The notes: a model not told the origin generated them from the sequence alone. A stretch of 59,240 nucleotides of DNA from an uncultured Clostridia bacterium (GCA_944380765.1 CALWIO010000010.1:1-59240); one strand, 5' to 3'. Counted from the first letter of the stretch, positions 42,975 to 52,748 are shown. Numbers and translations: made by a program.

Positions 42975-44285
42975 GTGGCTGTAAAAATCAGCAGCGTTCA
43001 GAAATTTTCCAGAAGCTATTTTAAGGGAATACGGGCGGGCGACGAGCTTTTAAGCGTCAGCGGGCATGAGATTGACGATGTGCTCGACTTTGATTTTTAT
43101 ATGGCTGACCCGGAAGCGGTCCTTGAAATCAGGCGCGCCGACGGCAAAACAGTAAAGCTGCCGGCAAGGGGAAAAAACTGCGGCATAGGATTTGAAACCT
43201 ATCTTATGGATAAGCAGCAGCACTGCAAGAACAAATGCGTTTTCTGCTTTATTGACCAGCTTCCTAAGGGAATGCGCGAAAGCCTGTATTTTAAGGACGA
43301 TGACTCGCGCCTGTCCTTTCTCTTCGGAAATTATATAACGCTTACCAATATTTCCGAGCATGAAATCGAGCGTATCATTTCAATGCGCATAAGTCCCGTA
43401 AATATTTCCGTGCACACTATGAATCCCGAACTCAGAGTGCGTATGATGAAGAATAAAAACGCCGGCGAAGCGCTTAAAATTATTGAACGGTTCGCGGCGG
43501 CGGGTATAAAAATGAATACCCAGCTTGTGCTGTGCCCCGGCATAAACGACGGCGCGGAGCTGAGGTACAGCATCGAGCGCCTTGCTTCTTTCGGCGAAGC
43601 GGTTGAAAGCATAGCGGCTGTGCCCGTAGGGCTTACAAAATACCGCGAAGGGCTCGCAAAGCTTGAACCCTATAACAAAACGACCGCGGCGCAGGTTATA
43701 GATATAATAGAGGAATATTCGGATTCCTTCCGTGAAAAATACGGCAGGGGAATTGTTTATCCGGCGGACGAGTTCTTTATCAAAGCCGGCCGCCCCATAC
43801 CCGAGGCGCCTTATTATGACGGCTATCCTCAGCTTGAAAACGGAGTCGGTATGGTGCGCCTTTTCTGTGACGAATTCTGCGCCGAAATGGCTGAAATCAA
43901 GGAAAAACCCGTAAATAAACGGGTGACTTTGGCAACGGGGACGGATTTTTATCCCTTTTTGTCAAAGCTCGCTTCCCTCGCTGAGGAAAAATTCGGCGTC
44001 AGCGTAAATACGGTCAGAGTGGTTAACCGCTTTTTCGGCGAAACAATAACGGTCGCCGGGCTTATTACGGGCAGGGACCTTTATGACAGCCTTAAAGATG
44101 AGGATATTGGCGACTGCCTTTTGCTTTCCGAATCAATGATAAGCGATTATACGAATTATACGGAGCATAAGGATAAATTCCTTGACGATATGACAGTTGA
44201 TGAACTTGCCGCTAAGCTGAATACCAAAATAGCGCTGACAGGCAGCGGCGGCAGGCTTTTAAGAGAAATACTGGGGGTGAAATAA
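42975..44285 (+). CDS. DUF512 protein with PDZ and radical SAM-like domains
   Basis: A 436-residue protein. An N-terminal PDZ-like domain (residues 1-60, GIRAGDELLSVSGHEIDDV) is followed by a radical SAM-like core with cysteines in CKNKCVFCFIDQLPKGMR, and a C-terminal DUF512 domain. The biochemical role is unknown. The family is conserved in Clostridia next to der, which points towards ribosome assembly. The start is a GTG at 42975 with AGGAGGTG six bases upstream; an upstream in-frame TTG is rejected. Its TAA overlaps the der start by one base. Confidence 0.87.
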   Translation: MAVKISSVQKFSRSYFKGIRAGDELLSVSGHEIDDVLDFDFYMADPEAVLEIRRADGKTVKLPARGKNCGIGFETYLMDKQQHCKNKCVFCFIDQLPKGMRESLYFKDDDSRLSFLFGNYITLTNISEHEIERIISMRISPVNISVHTMNPELRVRMMKNKNAGEALKIIERFAAAGIKMNTQLVLCPGINDGAELRYSIERLASFGEAVESIAAVPVGLTKYREGLAKLEPYNKTTAAQVIDIIEEYSDSFREKYGRGIVYPADEFFIKAGRPIPEAPYYDGYPQLENGVGMVRLFCDEFCAEMAEIKEKPVNKRVTLATGTDFYPFLSKLASLAEEKFGVSVNTVRVVNRFFGETITVAGLITGRDLYDSLKDEDIGDCLLLSESMISDYTNYTEHKDKFLDDMTVDELAAKLNTKIALTGSGGRLLREILGVK

Positions 44286-45607
44286 TGGCAAAACCGGTTG
44301 TGGCTATTGTGGGCAGACCCAATGTGGGAAAAAGTACCCTTTTTAATAAGCTGGTCGGGAAAAGACTTTCCATAGTTGACGATACTCCGGGCGTTACCCG
44401 CGACAGAATTTACGGCGACTGCGAGTGGCTCGGCAGGCAGATGCTGCTTGTCGATACCGGCGGAATAGAGCCTTATTCGGACGATATAATTTTGTCACAG
44501 ATGCGCCGTCAGGCTCAGCTTGCCGTTGACAGCGCCGATGTTATAATTTTTGTGACCGATATAAGAACCGGCGTTGTTGCTACGGACGAGGAAGTAGCAT
44601 CAATGCTCATAAAAAGCGGAAAGCCCATTGTGCTTTGCGTAAATAAAGCCGATTCAATAGGTGAGCCGCCCGCGGAGTTTTACGAGTTTTATAATCTCGG
44701 ACTCGGCGACCCGGTTCAGGTTTCCGCGGCGCACGGGCACGGCACCGGCGATTTGCTTGACAGGGTGCTTCAGTATTTGCCGCAGGAGAATACCGCCGAG
44801 GAGGAGAGCGACACCGTAAAGGTCGCGGTTATCGGAAAACCCAACGCGGGAAAATCCTCGCTTGTGAATAAAATAGCCGGCGAGGAGCGTGTAATCGTCT
44901 CCGACATCGCCGGAACAACCCGTGACGCTACCGATACCTATGTGGAAAATAAATACGGCTCGTTTATGCTCATTGATACCGCCGGACTGCGCAGAAAAAG
45001 CAAGGTTGACGATTTAATTGAGAAATATTCCGTAATTCGCGCGCGTATGGCGGTGGAAAGAGCCGATGTGTGCGTGATAATGATTGACGCCGCCGAGGGC
45101 TTTACCGAGCAGGACTCAAAGGTAGCCGGAATCGCCCACGAGCTCGGTAAGGCTTGCATTATAGCCGTAAATAAATGGGATTTGGTCGAAAAAGACGGCA
45201 GAACAATGGATTCCTACCGCAAAAAGCTGATGAATGACTTTTCGTTTATGAGCTATGCGCCCATAATCTTTATATCGGCAAAAACCGGCCAGCGCCTTGA
45301 CAGGCTGTTTGAACTGATTAAATTTGTTGACAGCCAGAACGCCATGCGTATTTCAACGGGCAAGCTCAACGATGTGCTCGCCGCGGCTACGGCAAGAGTC
45401 CAGCCGCCGACCGATAAGGGCAAGCGCCTTAAAATTTACTATATGACTCAGGCTTCCACAAGACCGCCCACATTCGTATGCTTTGTCAATAATAAAGATT
45501 TGTTTCATTACAGCTATCAGCGTTATCTTGACAATCAAATCCGCGAGGTTTTCGGGCTTGAAGGCACGCCCACACGCTTTGTTATCCGTGAGCGCGAAAA
45601 AAAATAA
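44285..45607 (+). CDS. der: ribosome-assembly GTPase Der (EngA)
   Basis: A 440-residue double GTPase needed for 50S subunit maturation. The first G domain has GRPNVGKST, DDTPGVTRD, DTGG and NKAD; the second has GKPNAGKSS, DIAGTTRD, DTAGLRRKSK and NKWD. A C-terminal KH-like domain follows (about 350-440; YMTQASTRPPTFVCF). Length and motif order are standard. It overlaps the DUF512 gene by one base and is followed by a strong terminator. Confidence 0.96.
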   Translation: MAKPVVAIVGRPNVGKSTLFNKLVGKRLSIVDDTPGVTRDRIYGDCEWLGRQMLLVDTGGIEPYSDDIILSQMRRQAQLAVDSADVIIFVTDIRTGVVATDEEVASMLIKSGKPIVLCVNKADSIGEPPAEFYEFYNLGLGDPVQVSAAHGHGTGDLLDRVLQYLPQENTAEEESDTVKVAVIGKPNAGKSSLVNKIAGEERVIVSDIAGTTRDATDTYVENKYGSFMLIDTAGLRRKSKVDDLIEKYSVIRARMAVERADVCVIMIDAAEGFTEQDSKVAGIAHELGKACIIAVNKWDLVEKDGRTMDSYRKKLMNDFSFMSYAPIIFISAKTGQRLDRLFELIKFVDSQNAMRISTGKLNDVLAAATARVQPPTDKGKRLKIYYMTQASTRPPTFVCFVNNKDLFHYSYQRYLDNQIREVFGLEGTPTRFVIREREKK

Positions 45608-45612
45608 TTCAG

Positions 45613-45648
45613 AAAAACGGGGCTTCCTTTTCGGAAGTCCCGTTTTTT
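45613..45648 (+). terminator. terminator after der
   Basis: An 11-bp stem (ACGGGGCTTCC / GGAAGTCCCGT, one G-T pair) with a 5-nt loop and a T-run. Confidence 0.9.
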
Positions 45649-45697
45649 GCGCTCTTTTAAAAAGCCTTTGAACGCTTAGTTGTTAACAGTTTTTTTC

Positions 45698-45726
45698 TTG
45701 ATATTTAATATATATTGTGGTACAAT
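45698..45726 (+). promoter_or_regulatory. sigma-A promoter of the ruv operon
   Basis: TTGATA (45698-45703), 17 bp, TACAAT (45721-45726), 29 bp before the ruvC ATG. It is probably the promoter for a long run of genes. No obvious LexA (SOS) box was found here. Confidence 0.72.
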
Positions 45727-45755
45727 AATTTGAATATATGATGAGGTAGTATGCA

Positions 45756-46256
45756 ATGATTATTTTGGGTATCGACCCCGGGTACGCCATTGTCGGCTGG
45801 GGCGTTATAGATTATACCGCAAACCGCTTTTCGGTAATTGATTACGGCGCGGTGACAACCGAGGCAAAAACGCCTTTCAACCGCCGTCTGGAAATGGTTT
45901 TTGACGGCGTAAGCGAAATCATAACGCGCTACCGTCCCTCGGCGCTCGCTATTGAAAAGCTGTTTTATAACACCAACGCCAAAACGGTAATCGATGTGGC
46001 TCAGTCAAGGGGAGTAATAAACCTCGCGGCGGTAAAAAACGGGGTGGAGATTTTTGAATATACGCCCCTTCAGGTAAAGCAGAGCGTAGTAGGTTACGGC
46101 AGAGCCGAAAAAAAGCAGGTGCAGGAGATGACGCGCGTTATTTTAAAGCTTGATAAAATTCCAAAGCCCGACGATACCGCCGACGCGCTCGCCATGGCAA
46201 TATGTCACGCCCACGCCAGCGGCTCGCTTATGGGCAAACTCAGAAATATAAGATAA
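45756..46256 (+). CDS. ruvC: Holliday junction resolvase RuvC
   Basis: A 166-residue RNase H-fold endonuclease that cuts Holliday junctions symmetrically. Catalytic acids are in GIDPGYAIVGWG (Asp), ALAIEKLFYNTNAKT (Glu) and the C-terminal DDTADALAMAICHAH (Asp pair). GAGGT precedes the ATG. It leads ruvA and ruvB, so the whole resolvasome is encoded in one operon. Confidence 0.95.
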   Translation: MIILGIDPGYAIVGWGVIDYTANRFSVIDYGAVTTEAKTPFNRRLEMVFDGVSEIITRYRPSALAIEKLFYNTNAKTVIDVAQSRGVINLAAVKNGVEIFEYTPLQVKQSVVGYGRAEKKQVQEMTRVILKLDKIPKPDDTADALAMAICHAHASGSLMGKLRNIR

Positions 46257-46268
46257 CGGAGAGATAAA

Positions 46269-46874
46269 ATGATTTATTCGGTAACGGGCACCGTGGCGGC
46301 GTTTGACCGCTCAATGGTTGCGGTTAATATGGGCGGAGTGACTTTCACCTGCCTTACAACTCTTACAACGGCTCAGAAATGCGCGGCGGTAGGCAGTACG
46401 GTAACGCTTTTTACATATCTTAATGTGCGCGAGGACGCTCTGGAACTTTTCGGATTTTACGATAAAGCCGAGCTGGATTGCTTTAAAACGCTTATAACCG
46501 TCAACGGCGTAGGCCCCAAAATGGCTCTTTCAATACTGTCGGAGCTTACTGCCGACAAAATAGCGCTCAGCGTTGCCGCAGGCGATTACAAGGCGCTTGT
46601 AAAAGCTTCGGGCGTAGGCCCCAAAATAGCGCAGAGAATAGTAATGGAGCTTAAAGATAAACTCGGAGCAGGGCTCGCGTCCTCAGATGACGGCAGCTTA
46701 AACGCGGTAAGAGCGGCTGTGGAAAATACCAACACCGCCGAGGCGGTAGCGGCTCTTGAAATGCTCGGTTACAGTCAGACCGAGGCGGCATCCGCAATCA
46801 GCCGGGAGGACGGCTCCCTTTCTGTCGAGGAGCTTATCAAACGGGCGCTTAAAACACTTTCGGGGAGGGCGTAA
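46269..46874 (+). CDS. ruvA: Holliday junction DNA helicase subunit RuvA
   Basis: A 201-residue protein that binds four-way junctions and recruits RuvB. It has the N-terminal OB domain (MIYSVTGTVAAFDRSMVAVN), two helix-hairpin-helix motifs (TVNGVGPKMALSIL and ASGVGPKIAQRIV) and the C-terminal RuvB-binding domain (EAVAALEMLGYSQTEA). CGGAGAG precedes the ATG, and the gaps to ruvC and ruvB are short. Confidence 0.95.
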   Translation: MIYSVTGTVAAFDRSMVAVNMGGVTFTCLTTLTTAQKCAAVGSTVTLFTYLNVREDALELFGFYDKAELDCFKTLITVNGVGPKMALSILSELTADKIALSVAAGDYKALVKASGVGPKIAQRIVMELKDKLGAGLASSDDGSLNAVRAAVENTNTAEAVAALEMLGYSQTEAASAISREDGSLSVEELIKRALKTLSGRA

Positions 46875-46877
46875 TAT

Positions 46878-47897
46878 ATGGATTTTGACAACGAAAACAG
46901 AATCATAACTCCCGATTTTACCGAAACGGACAGGGATATTGAAATATCCCTGCGGCCTAAAACTTTGACCGAGTATATCGGGCAGGAAAAGGTAAAGGAA
47001 AATCTTAAAGTATATATTGAAGCGGCAAAAAACCGCGGCGAAACCCTTGACCATGTGCTTTTGTACGGCCCTCCGGGACTGGGCAAAACCACTCTCGCGG
47101 GTATAATAGCCAATGAAATGGGCGTGCAGATAAGAGTTACCTCCGGCCCCGCAATCGAAAAACCGGGCGACTTGGCGGCTCTGCTTACCAATCTAAATGA
47201 CGGAGATGTGCTTTTTATTGATGAAATTCACCGCCTTTCAAGAGCGGTCGAAGAGGTGCTCTATCCCGCTATGGAGGATAACGCCCTTGATATAATTATC
47301 GGCAAAGGCCCTTCCGCTCGGTCAATAAGGCTTGATTTGCCGAGATTTACGCTTGTGGGCGCCACTACGAGAGCCGGTCAGTTAACAGCTCCTTTGCGCG
47401 ACCGTTTCGGAGTGATTTTAAGGCTTGAACTTTATACTCCCGAGGAGCTTTCAATGATAGTAAAGCGCAGCGCGGGAATACTTGATATATATACCGAGGA
47501 CGAGGGCGCGCTTGAAATTGCCTCCCGTTCAAGAGGAACTCCCAGAATAGCCAACCGTCTGTTAAAGAGGGCGAGGGATTTCGCTCAGGTTATGAGCGAC
47601 GGCGTAATAAGCCGTGAAAACGCCAAAATAGCTCTCGGCAGAATGGAAATTGACGAAATCGGCCTTGATAATATCGACAGGCTGATGCTCACAACTATGA
47701 TAAAGAATTTTAACGGCGGCCCCGTGGGGCTTGAAACTCTTGCCGCCACAATAGGCGAGGAAGCCGTAACGATAGAAGATGTTTATGAGCCGTATCTTAT
47801 GCAGATAGGCTTTCTGGCAAAAACGCCGCGAGGAAGAGTAGCAACGCCTTTGGCATATAAGCACCTCGGCTTTGATTACCAGACTTCACTTATCTAA
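46878..47897 (+). CDS. ruvB: Holliday junction branch-migration motor RuvB
   Basis: A 339-residue AAA+ hexameric motor driving branch migration with RuvA. Visible are [18 protein letters not shown], Walker [12 protein letters not shown], Walker [15 protein letters not shown], sensor 1 [20 protein letters not shown], and the winged-helix C-terminus with [21 protein letters not shown] precedes the ATG, three bases after ruvA. Confidence 0.97.
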   Translation: MDFDNENRIITPDFTETDRDIEISLRPKTLTEYIGQEKVKENLKVYIEAAKNRGETLDHVLLYGPPGLGKTTLAGIIANEMGVQIRVTSGPAIEKPGDLAALLTNLNDGDVLFIDEIHRLSRAVEEVLYPAMEDNALDIIIGKGPSARSIRLDLPRFTLVGATTRAGQLTAPLRDRFGVILRLELYTPEELSMIVKRSAGILDIYTEDEGALEIASRSRGTPRIANRLLKRARDFAQVMSDGVISRENAKIALGRMEIDEIGLDNIDRLMLTTMIKNFNGGPVGLETLAATIGEEAVTIEDVYEPYLMQIGFLAKTPRGRVATPLAYKHLGFDYQTSLI

Positions 47898-47917
47898 TTT
47901 TTAAGGAGCTGTTTATA

Positions 47918-49270
47918 ATGGGCAGAATATTCGGAACCGACGGAGCGCGCGGGGTAGCCAATACAGAGCTTTCCTGCGAGCTGAGCATGCAGATAGGCAG
48001 AGCGGCGGCAATGGTGCTGCTTGAAAATACCAAGTCAAAAAGACCTAAGGTGCTGATAGGCAAGGATACAAGAGCCTCGTCGGATATGCTTGAAAGCGCT
48101 ATAAGCGCGGGACTGTGCTCGGTCGGCGCCGATGTGCTTCTGCTGGGAGTTGTTCCCACCCCCGCTGTGGCTTTTCTTGTAAGGGAGTATGAGTATGACG
48201 CGGGAATAATGATTTCCGCTTCGCACAACCCCTGCGAGTATAACGGAATTAAAATATTCCAGTCTAACGGCTTTAAACTGCCCGACGAGCTGGAAGACGA
48301 GATTGAGAAGATTATCCTTGACGAAACGCATACTCCTCCCGCGCCCACCGGCGGCGAGGTCGGCAGGGTAACTAAAAGCGAAACGGCGGTTTCCGACTAT
48401 ATCGAGCATTTGCTTTCCGCTACAAATATGAACTTTAAAGGCTATAAAATAGCTCTTGACTGCGCCAACGGCTCTTCAAGCGTCAGCGCGCGCGAGGTGT
48501 TCACAAGGCTCGGCGCGGAATGCGTTGTAATAAACAGCGAGCCCGACGGAGTAAATATCAACCGTGACTGCGGCTCAACCCATATCGGGGGACTTTGCAA
48601 ATGCGTTGTTGAAAACGGCTGCGATTTCGGCTTTGCCTTTGACGGCGACGCCGACAGAATGCTGGCGGTTGACCATACGGGAGCAGTCGTTGACGGCGAT
48701 AAGGCGATAGCCGTATGCGCCAAACACATGAAAATGCTCGGCAAGCTCAAAAAGGATACGGCGGTTGTAACCGTAATGAGCAATATGGGCTTTTTCAAAT
48801 TCTGCGAGCAGAACGGAATAAACTGTGAAAAAACAAAGGTCGGCGACCGTTATGTGCTTGAAAATATGCACAAAAACGGTTACAGCATAGGCGGCGAGCA
48901 GTCGGGGCATATCATTTTCCTGCAATACGCCACTACCGGCGACGGCCAGCTTTCCGCCATTCAGTTAATGTCCGTAATTAAGGATACCGGCAAAACCTTA
49001 AAGGAACTTGCCGACGAGATGACCGTCTATCCGCAGGTGCTTATAAATGTAACCGTGTCCAACTTCGGAAAAGCGCGTTTTGATAAGGATAAAGAGATTA
49101 AAACCGCCATAGAAGAAGTCGAGAAGGAGCTGGGCGATACGGGACGAATTCTCGTTCGCGTGTCGGGAACGGAGCCTCTTGTAAGAGTTATGCTCGAAGG
49201 CGAAAATCCCGACAAAATCCGCGAACTGGGCGAAAGCGTTGCGGAGGTTGTAAAAGAAAGGTTAGTTTAA
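47918..49270 (+). CDS. glmM: phosphoglucosamine mutase
   Basis: A 450-residue enzyme converting glucosamine-6-phosphate to glucosamine-1-phosphate for UDP-GlcNAc synthesis. The start FGTDGARGVAN, the phosphoserine loop ISASHNPCEYNG, the metal loop DGDADRM and the phosphate-binding RVSGTEPLVRVM are all present. Its product pool supplies peptidoglycan and the WecBC and CapEFG branches of the glycan operon. AAGGAG precedes the ATG. It follows ruvB by 20 bp, in the same direction and without a terminator. Confidence 0.95.
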   Translation: MGRIFGTDGARGVANTELSCELSMQIGRAAAMVLLENTKSKRPKVLIGKDTRASSDMLESAISAGLCSVGADVLLLGVVPTPAVAFLVREYEYDAGIMISASHNPCEYNGIKIFQSNGFKLPDELEDEIEKIILDETHTPPAPTGGEVGRVTKSETAVSDYIEHLLSATNMNFKGYKIALDCANGSSSVSAREVFTRLGAECVVINSEPDGVNINRDCGSTHIGGLCKCVVENGCDFGFAFDGDADRMLAVDHTGAVVDGDKAIAVCAKHMKMLGKLKKDTAVVTVMSNMGFFKFCEQNGINCEKTKVGDRYVLENMHKNGYSIGGEQSGHIIFLQYATTGDGQLSAIQLMSVIKDTGKTLKELADEMTVYPQVLINVTVSNFGKARFDKDKEIKTAIEEVEKELGDTGRILVRVSGTEPLVRVMLEGENPDKIRELGESVAEVVKERLV

Positions 49271-49313
49271 CGAAAGGAGCGGCGGCCTTTTTTACGGACG
49301 CCGGGAGCTTAAA

Positions 49314-50180
49314 ATGCGTGTTGCCGATAATTGGAAGGATTACGAGCTTATCGACTGTTCCTGCGGCGAACGGCTTGAACGCTGGGGGAATATAACCCTT
49401 ATAAGGCCGGACCCGCAGGTAATCTGGAAAACAGAAAAAAAGAATCCGCTGTGGAGAAAGGCGGACGCCGTTTATCACCGCTCGCAGTCGGGCGGAGGAA
49501 GCTGGGAAATAAGAAAAAAAATTCCCGATTTCTGGACAATCGGCTACCGTGACCTTTGCTTTAATATAAAAACAATGGGCTTTAAGCACACAGGGCTTTT
49601 CCCCGAACAGGCGGTAAACTGGGATTATACCGCACAAATCATAAAGAACGCGAAAAGACCCGTAAAGGTGCTTAATCTGTTTGCCTATACAGGCGGCGCA
49701 ACCGTTTCCGCCCTTAAAGCCGGAGCGAGCGTAGTTCATGTTGACGCCTCCAAGGGTATGACGATGTGGGCTAAGGATAACGCGATTTCAAGCGGCGTTA
49801 TCGGCGCGGAGGTGCGCTGGATTGTCGATGACTGCATAAAGTTTGTTCAGCGTGAAATAAGGCGCGGCAATAAGTACGATATAATTATAATGGACCCGCC
49901 CTCATACGGCAGAGGCCCCGGCGGCGAGGTCTGGAAACTTGAAAACGAAGTCTATGAATTTTGCAGGCTTTGCAGCGAGCTTATGTCCGATGACGCTCTG
50001 ATGATGCTTATAAATTCCTATACTACGGGACTGGGCCCCGCGGTTATGGAATACATACTCGGCAGCGTAATGAAAAAAAGCCGCGGCGGCAAGGTCAGCG
50101 GGAGCGAAATAGGCTTAAAGGTAAGCGAAACCGGATTGATTTTGCCGTGCGGAGCCTCGGCAATTTGGAGCAGGGAATAG
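49314..50180 (+). CDS. class I SAM-dependent methyltransferase (RlmI/RlmK-like)
   Basis: A 288-residue methyltransferase resembling the PF10672/RlmI-type group that methylates rRNA bases. The SAM-binding loop is NLFAYTGGATVSALKAGAS with VVHVDASKGM. The catalytic-site motif is MDPPSYGRGPGGEVWKLE. The family's N-terminal PUA domain is absent or much reduced; instead about 100 residues with WNIR-like beta strands precede the Rossmann fold. The target nucleotide is unknown. It lies 43 bp after glmM and ends one base before ecfA1. Confidence 0.83.
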   Translation: MRVADNWKDYELIDCSCGERLERWGNITLIRPDPQVIWKTEKKNPLWRKADAVYHRSQSGGGSWEIRKKIPDFWTIGYRDLCFNIKTMGFKHTGLFPEQAVNWDYTAQIIKNAKRPVKVLNLFAYTGGATVSALKAGASVVHVDASKGMTMWAKDNAISSGVIGAEVRWIVDDCIKFVQREIRRGNKYDIIIMDPPSYGRGPGGEVWKLENEVYEFCRLCSELMSDDALMMLINSYTTGLGPAVMEYILGSVMKKSRGGKVSGSEIGLKVSETGLILPCGASAIWSRE

Positions 50181-50181
50181 A

Positions 50182-51036
50182 ATGTCAGAACCAATAATCG
50201 AATTTGATAATGTAACTTTCCGCTATCAGAGCGATACGGAGAGCGAAGTGCTTGAAGCCGCTGTTAAAAATCTGTCCCTTAAAATATACGAGGGCGAGTT
50301 TGTGGCGGTGCTGGGGCATAACGGCTCAGGCAAAAGCACTCTCGCGAAACTCGCGAACGGACTGCTGCTGCCCGAAAGCGGAAAAGTGCTTGTTGACTCA
50401 ATGGATACCGCCTGCGAGCAGGACGATATCAAAATCAAACAGACTGTCGGTGTTGTTTTTCAGAATCCCGACAACCAGATAGTTTCAACAATAGTTGAGG
50501 AAGATGTGGCTTTCGGCCCCGAAAATCTCGGAATTGAGCCGTCGGAAATCAGAAGACGGGTTGACGAGTCGCTTAAAATCGTGGGAATGTATAATTACCG
50601 CAAGCACGAGCCGCACAAGCTGTCGGGCGGTCAGAAACAGCGTGTTGCAATAGCCGGAATAATCGCCATGGAGCCCAGGTGCATTGTGCTTGACGAGCCT
50701 ACGGCAATGCTTGACCCTGTCGGCAGGCGTGATGTTATGGCGGCTATAAAGCGCCTTAATTCGGAACTCGGTATAACCGTTGTGTATATTACCCATTATA
50801 TGGAGGAGGCGTGCGAGGCCGACAGGATAGTTGTAATGGACGACGCTTCTGTTATAATGGACGGCACCCCCCGCGAAATTTTCTCGGATACCGAGAAAAT
50901 CCGGAGCATAGGGCTTGATGTGCCCCAGACCTGCCGCCTGGCGCAAATGCTGAGGCAAAGCTCCATTGAACTTGAAAACGACTTGCTCAGTATTGACGAG
51001 CTTGTGAACGGAATAGATAAACTGCTGAAAGGTTAG
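50182..51036 (+). CDS. ecfA1: ECF transporter ATPase EcfA1
   Basis: A 284-residue ABC ATPase of the energy-coupling factor module for vitamin and metal uptake. Walker A is GHNGSGKST, the Q-loop VVFQNPDNQIV, the signature LSGGQKQRVAIAG and Walker B CIVLDEPTAMLDP. Together with EcfA2 and EcfT it would power several separate substrate-binding S components (group II ECF system). No S component is encoded in the window. The gene is one base from the methyltransferase stop. Confidence 0.93.
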   Translation: MSEPIIEFDNVTFRYQSDTESEVLEAAVKNLSLKIYEGEFVAVLGHNGSGKSTLAKLANGLLLPESGKVLVDSMDTACEQDDIKIKQTVGVVFQNPDNQIVSTIVEEDVAFGPENLGIEPSEIRRRVDESLKIVGMYNYRKHEPHKLSGGQKQRVAIAGIIAMEPRCIVLDEPTAMLDPVGRRDVMAAIKRLNSELGITVVYITHYMEEACEADRIVVMDDASVIMDGTPREIFSDTEKIRSIGLDVPQTCRLAQMLRQSSIELENDLLSIDELVNGIDKLLKG

Positions 51037-51042
51037 CGAAAG

Positions 51043-51909
51043 ATGTCGCATATTAAGACGGAAAATTTAACATATACTTACAGCGCGGGAACTCCTTTTA
51101 AAATTACCGCCCTTGACAATGTTAATATTGATATTGAAAAAGGCGAGCTTGTAGCGGTAATAGGTCATACAGGCTCCGGCAAAAGCACTCTGGTTCAGCA
51201 TCTTAACGGACTCTTAAAGCCGTCTTCGGGAAGAGTTTTGCTTGACGGCGAGGATATATGGTCGTCCAAGGAAAAAGTGCGCAGTACCCGTTTCAGAGTG
51301 GGGCTGTGCTTTCAGTACCCCGAGTATCAGCTCTTTGAAAGCACGGTTTATAAGGATATAGCCTTCGGACCTTCAAATATGGGACTTTCCGAAGCCGAGA
51401 TTGACGAAAGGGTACGCCGCGCGGCTAAATATGTGGGAATACCCGATGAAATGCTCGGCAAATCTCCCTTTGACCTCTCAGGAGGCGAAAAACGCCGTGT
51501 GGCAATAGCCGGAGTTATCTCAATGGAGCCGGAGGTGCTTATACTTGACGAGCCTACCAGCGGACTTGACCCGGCGGGCAGGGAGCAGATACTGGCAATA
51601 CTTAAAAATTACCGTAAAATGACGGGCAATACCGTAATCGTAGTGTCTCACAGTATGGACGATGTAGCGCGCTTTGCCACAAAGGTAATTGTAATGAACG
51701 ATTCCCGCGTTGAGGACAGCGGAACGGTTGACGAGGTGTACGAAAACAGCGCTCACCTGTCTGAAATAGGACTTTCCGTGCCGCAGGTTACCGAGGTGTT
51801 TATAAAGCTTAAAAAGCTCGGCTATCCCGTAAGCGAAAAAATTTATACGGTTGAACAGGGGTACAGCGAACTTATGCGCCTGTTTTCGGAAAGGGGACTG
51901 CTGAAATGA
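51043..51909 (+). CDS. ecfA2: ECF transporter ATPase EcfA2
   Basis: A 288-residue ABC ATPase, the second of the heterodimer. Walker A is GHTGSGKST, the Q-loop LCFQYPEYQLFEST, the signature LSGGEKRRVAIAGV and Walker B VLILDEPTSGLDP. The EYQLFE Q-loop variant is typical of EcfA2 (CbiO2). It overlaps ecfT by 4 bases and follows ecfA1 by 6. Confidence 0.93.
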   Translation: MSHIKTENLTYTYSAGTPFKITALDNVNIDIEKGELVAVIGHTGSGKSTLVQHLNGLLKPSSGRVLLDGEDIWSSKEKVRSTRFRVGLCFQYPEYQLFESTVYKDIAFGPSNMGLSEAEIDERVRRAAKYVGIPDEMLGKSPFDLSGGEKRRVAIAGVISMEPEVLILDEPTSGLDPAGREQILAILKNYRKMTGNTVIVVSHSMDDVARFATKVIVMNDSRVEDSGTVDEVYENSAHLSEIGLSVPQVTEVFIKLKKLGYPVSEKIYTVEQGYSELMRLFSERGLLK

Positions 51910-52748
51910 TAAAGGATATCACCATAGGTCAGTACTTTCCTCTTGATTCCGTGCTTCACAGGCTTGACCCCCGTGTGAAACTGCTTGCGGCAACGGTGTT
52001 TATAATTATGACCTTCGCGGTCAATAACTTTGTGGGGCTGCTTCTTTGTTTCGCGGTGGCGGCAGCGGTAATAGCCTGCTCAAAGGTGCCGCTTAAAACC
52101 GTGCTTAAAGGGTTAAGACCAATATTTTTAATAGTTGTAATAACCTCTCTTTTGCAGATAGCCTATGTAAAAAGCGGAATAGTGCTTGTGGATTTCTGGA
52201 AAATCAAAATCACAAGCGGAGGGCTTTTAACAGCCCTGTTTATGGCGCTGAGGATAGCTTTACTCATTTTGATGAGCACAATGCTGACCTATACCACTTC
52301 TCCCACAGCGCTCACAAACGGACTTGACAGGATTTTTGCTCCCTTTAACAAAATAGGAATAGATTTTCACACCATAACCATGATAATGACCATAGCGCTC
52401 AGGTTTATCCCGACTTTAATAGAGGAGGTCGATAAAATAATGAGCGCCCAGAAATCCAGGGGAGCGGATTTTGAAAGCGGCAGCCTTATAAAAAGGGCGA
52501 AAGCGCTTATTCCCTTGTTTATTCCTCTTCTTTTCAACTCAATCAGAAGAGCCTACGAGCTGGCAAACGCCATGACCTGCCGCTGTTATAACGGCGGAAA
52601 AGGCAAAACCACAATGAACGCCTTAAAGTTTTCCGGCGGCGATTATCTGTCGGTGGCGCTGACGGCGGCGTTTGTAGCTTCTGTTGTGCTGCTCAATATA
52701 TTTTGCGGAGAATACAATGCGGAATTTACTTTTAACGCTGCGGTATGA
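51906..52748 (+). CDS. ecfT: ECF transporter transmembrane protein EcfT
   Basis: A 280-residue membrane protein with about 5-6 helices that links the ATPases to S components. The N-terminal SVLHRLDPRVKLLA is typical of EcfT/CbiQ. The cytoplasmic coupling helices contain AQKSRGADFESG and AMTCRCYNGG in place of the usual Ala-Arg-Gly motifs. It overlaps ecfA2 by 4 bases and the truA gene by 32 bases. Confidence 0.92.
   Translation: MIKDITIGQYFPLDSVLHRLDPRVKLLAATVFIIMTFAVNNFVGLLLCFAVAAAVIACSKVPLKTVLKGLRPIFLIVVITSLLQIAYVKSGIVLVDFWKIKITSGGLLTALFMALRIALLILMSTMLTYTTSPTALTNGLDRIFAPFNKIGIDFHTITMIMTIALRFIPTLIEEVDKIMSAQKSRGADFESGSLIKRAKALIPLFIPLLFNSIRRAYELANAMTCRCYNGGKGKTTMNALKFSGGDYLSVALTAAFVASVVLLNIFCGEYNAEFTFNAAV

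Noticed and set aside
45661..45755. LexA/SOS box upstream of ruvC
   Set aside because: No GAAC-N4-GTTC-type site is present between the terminator and ruvC, only a standard promoter.
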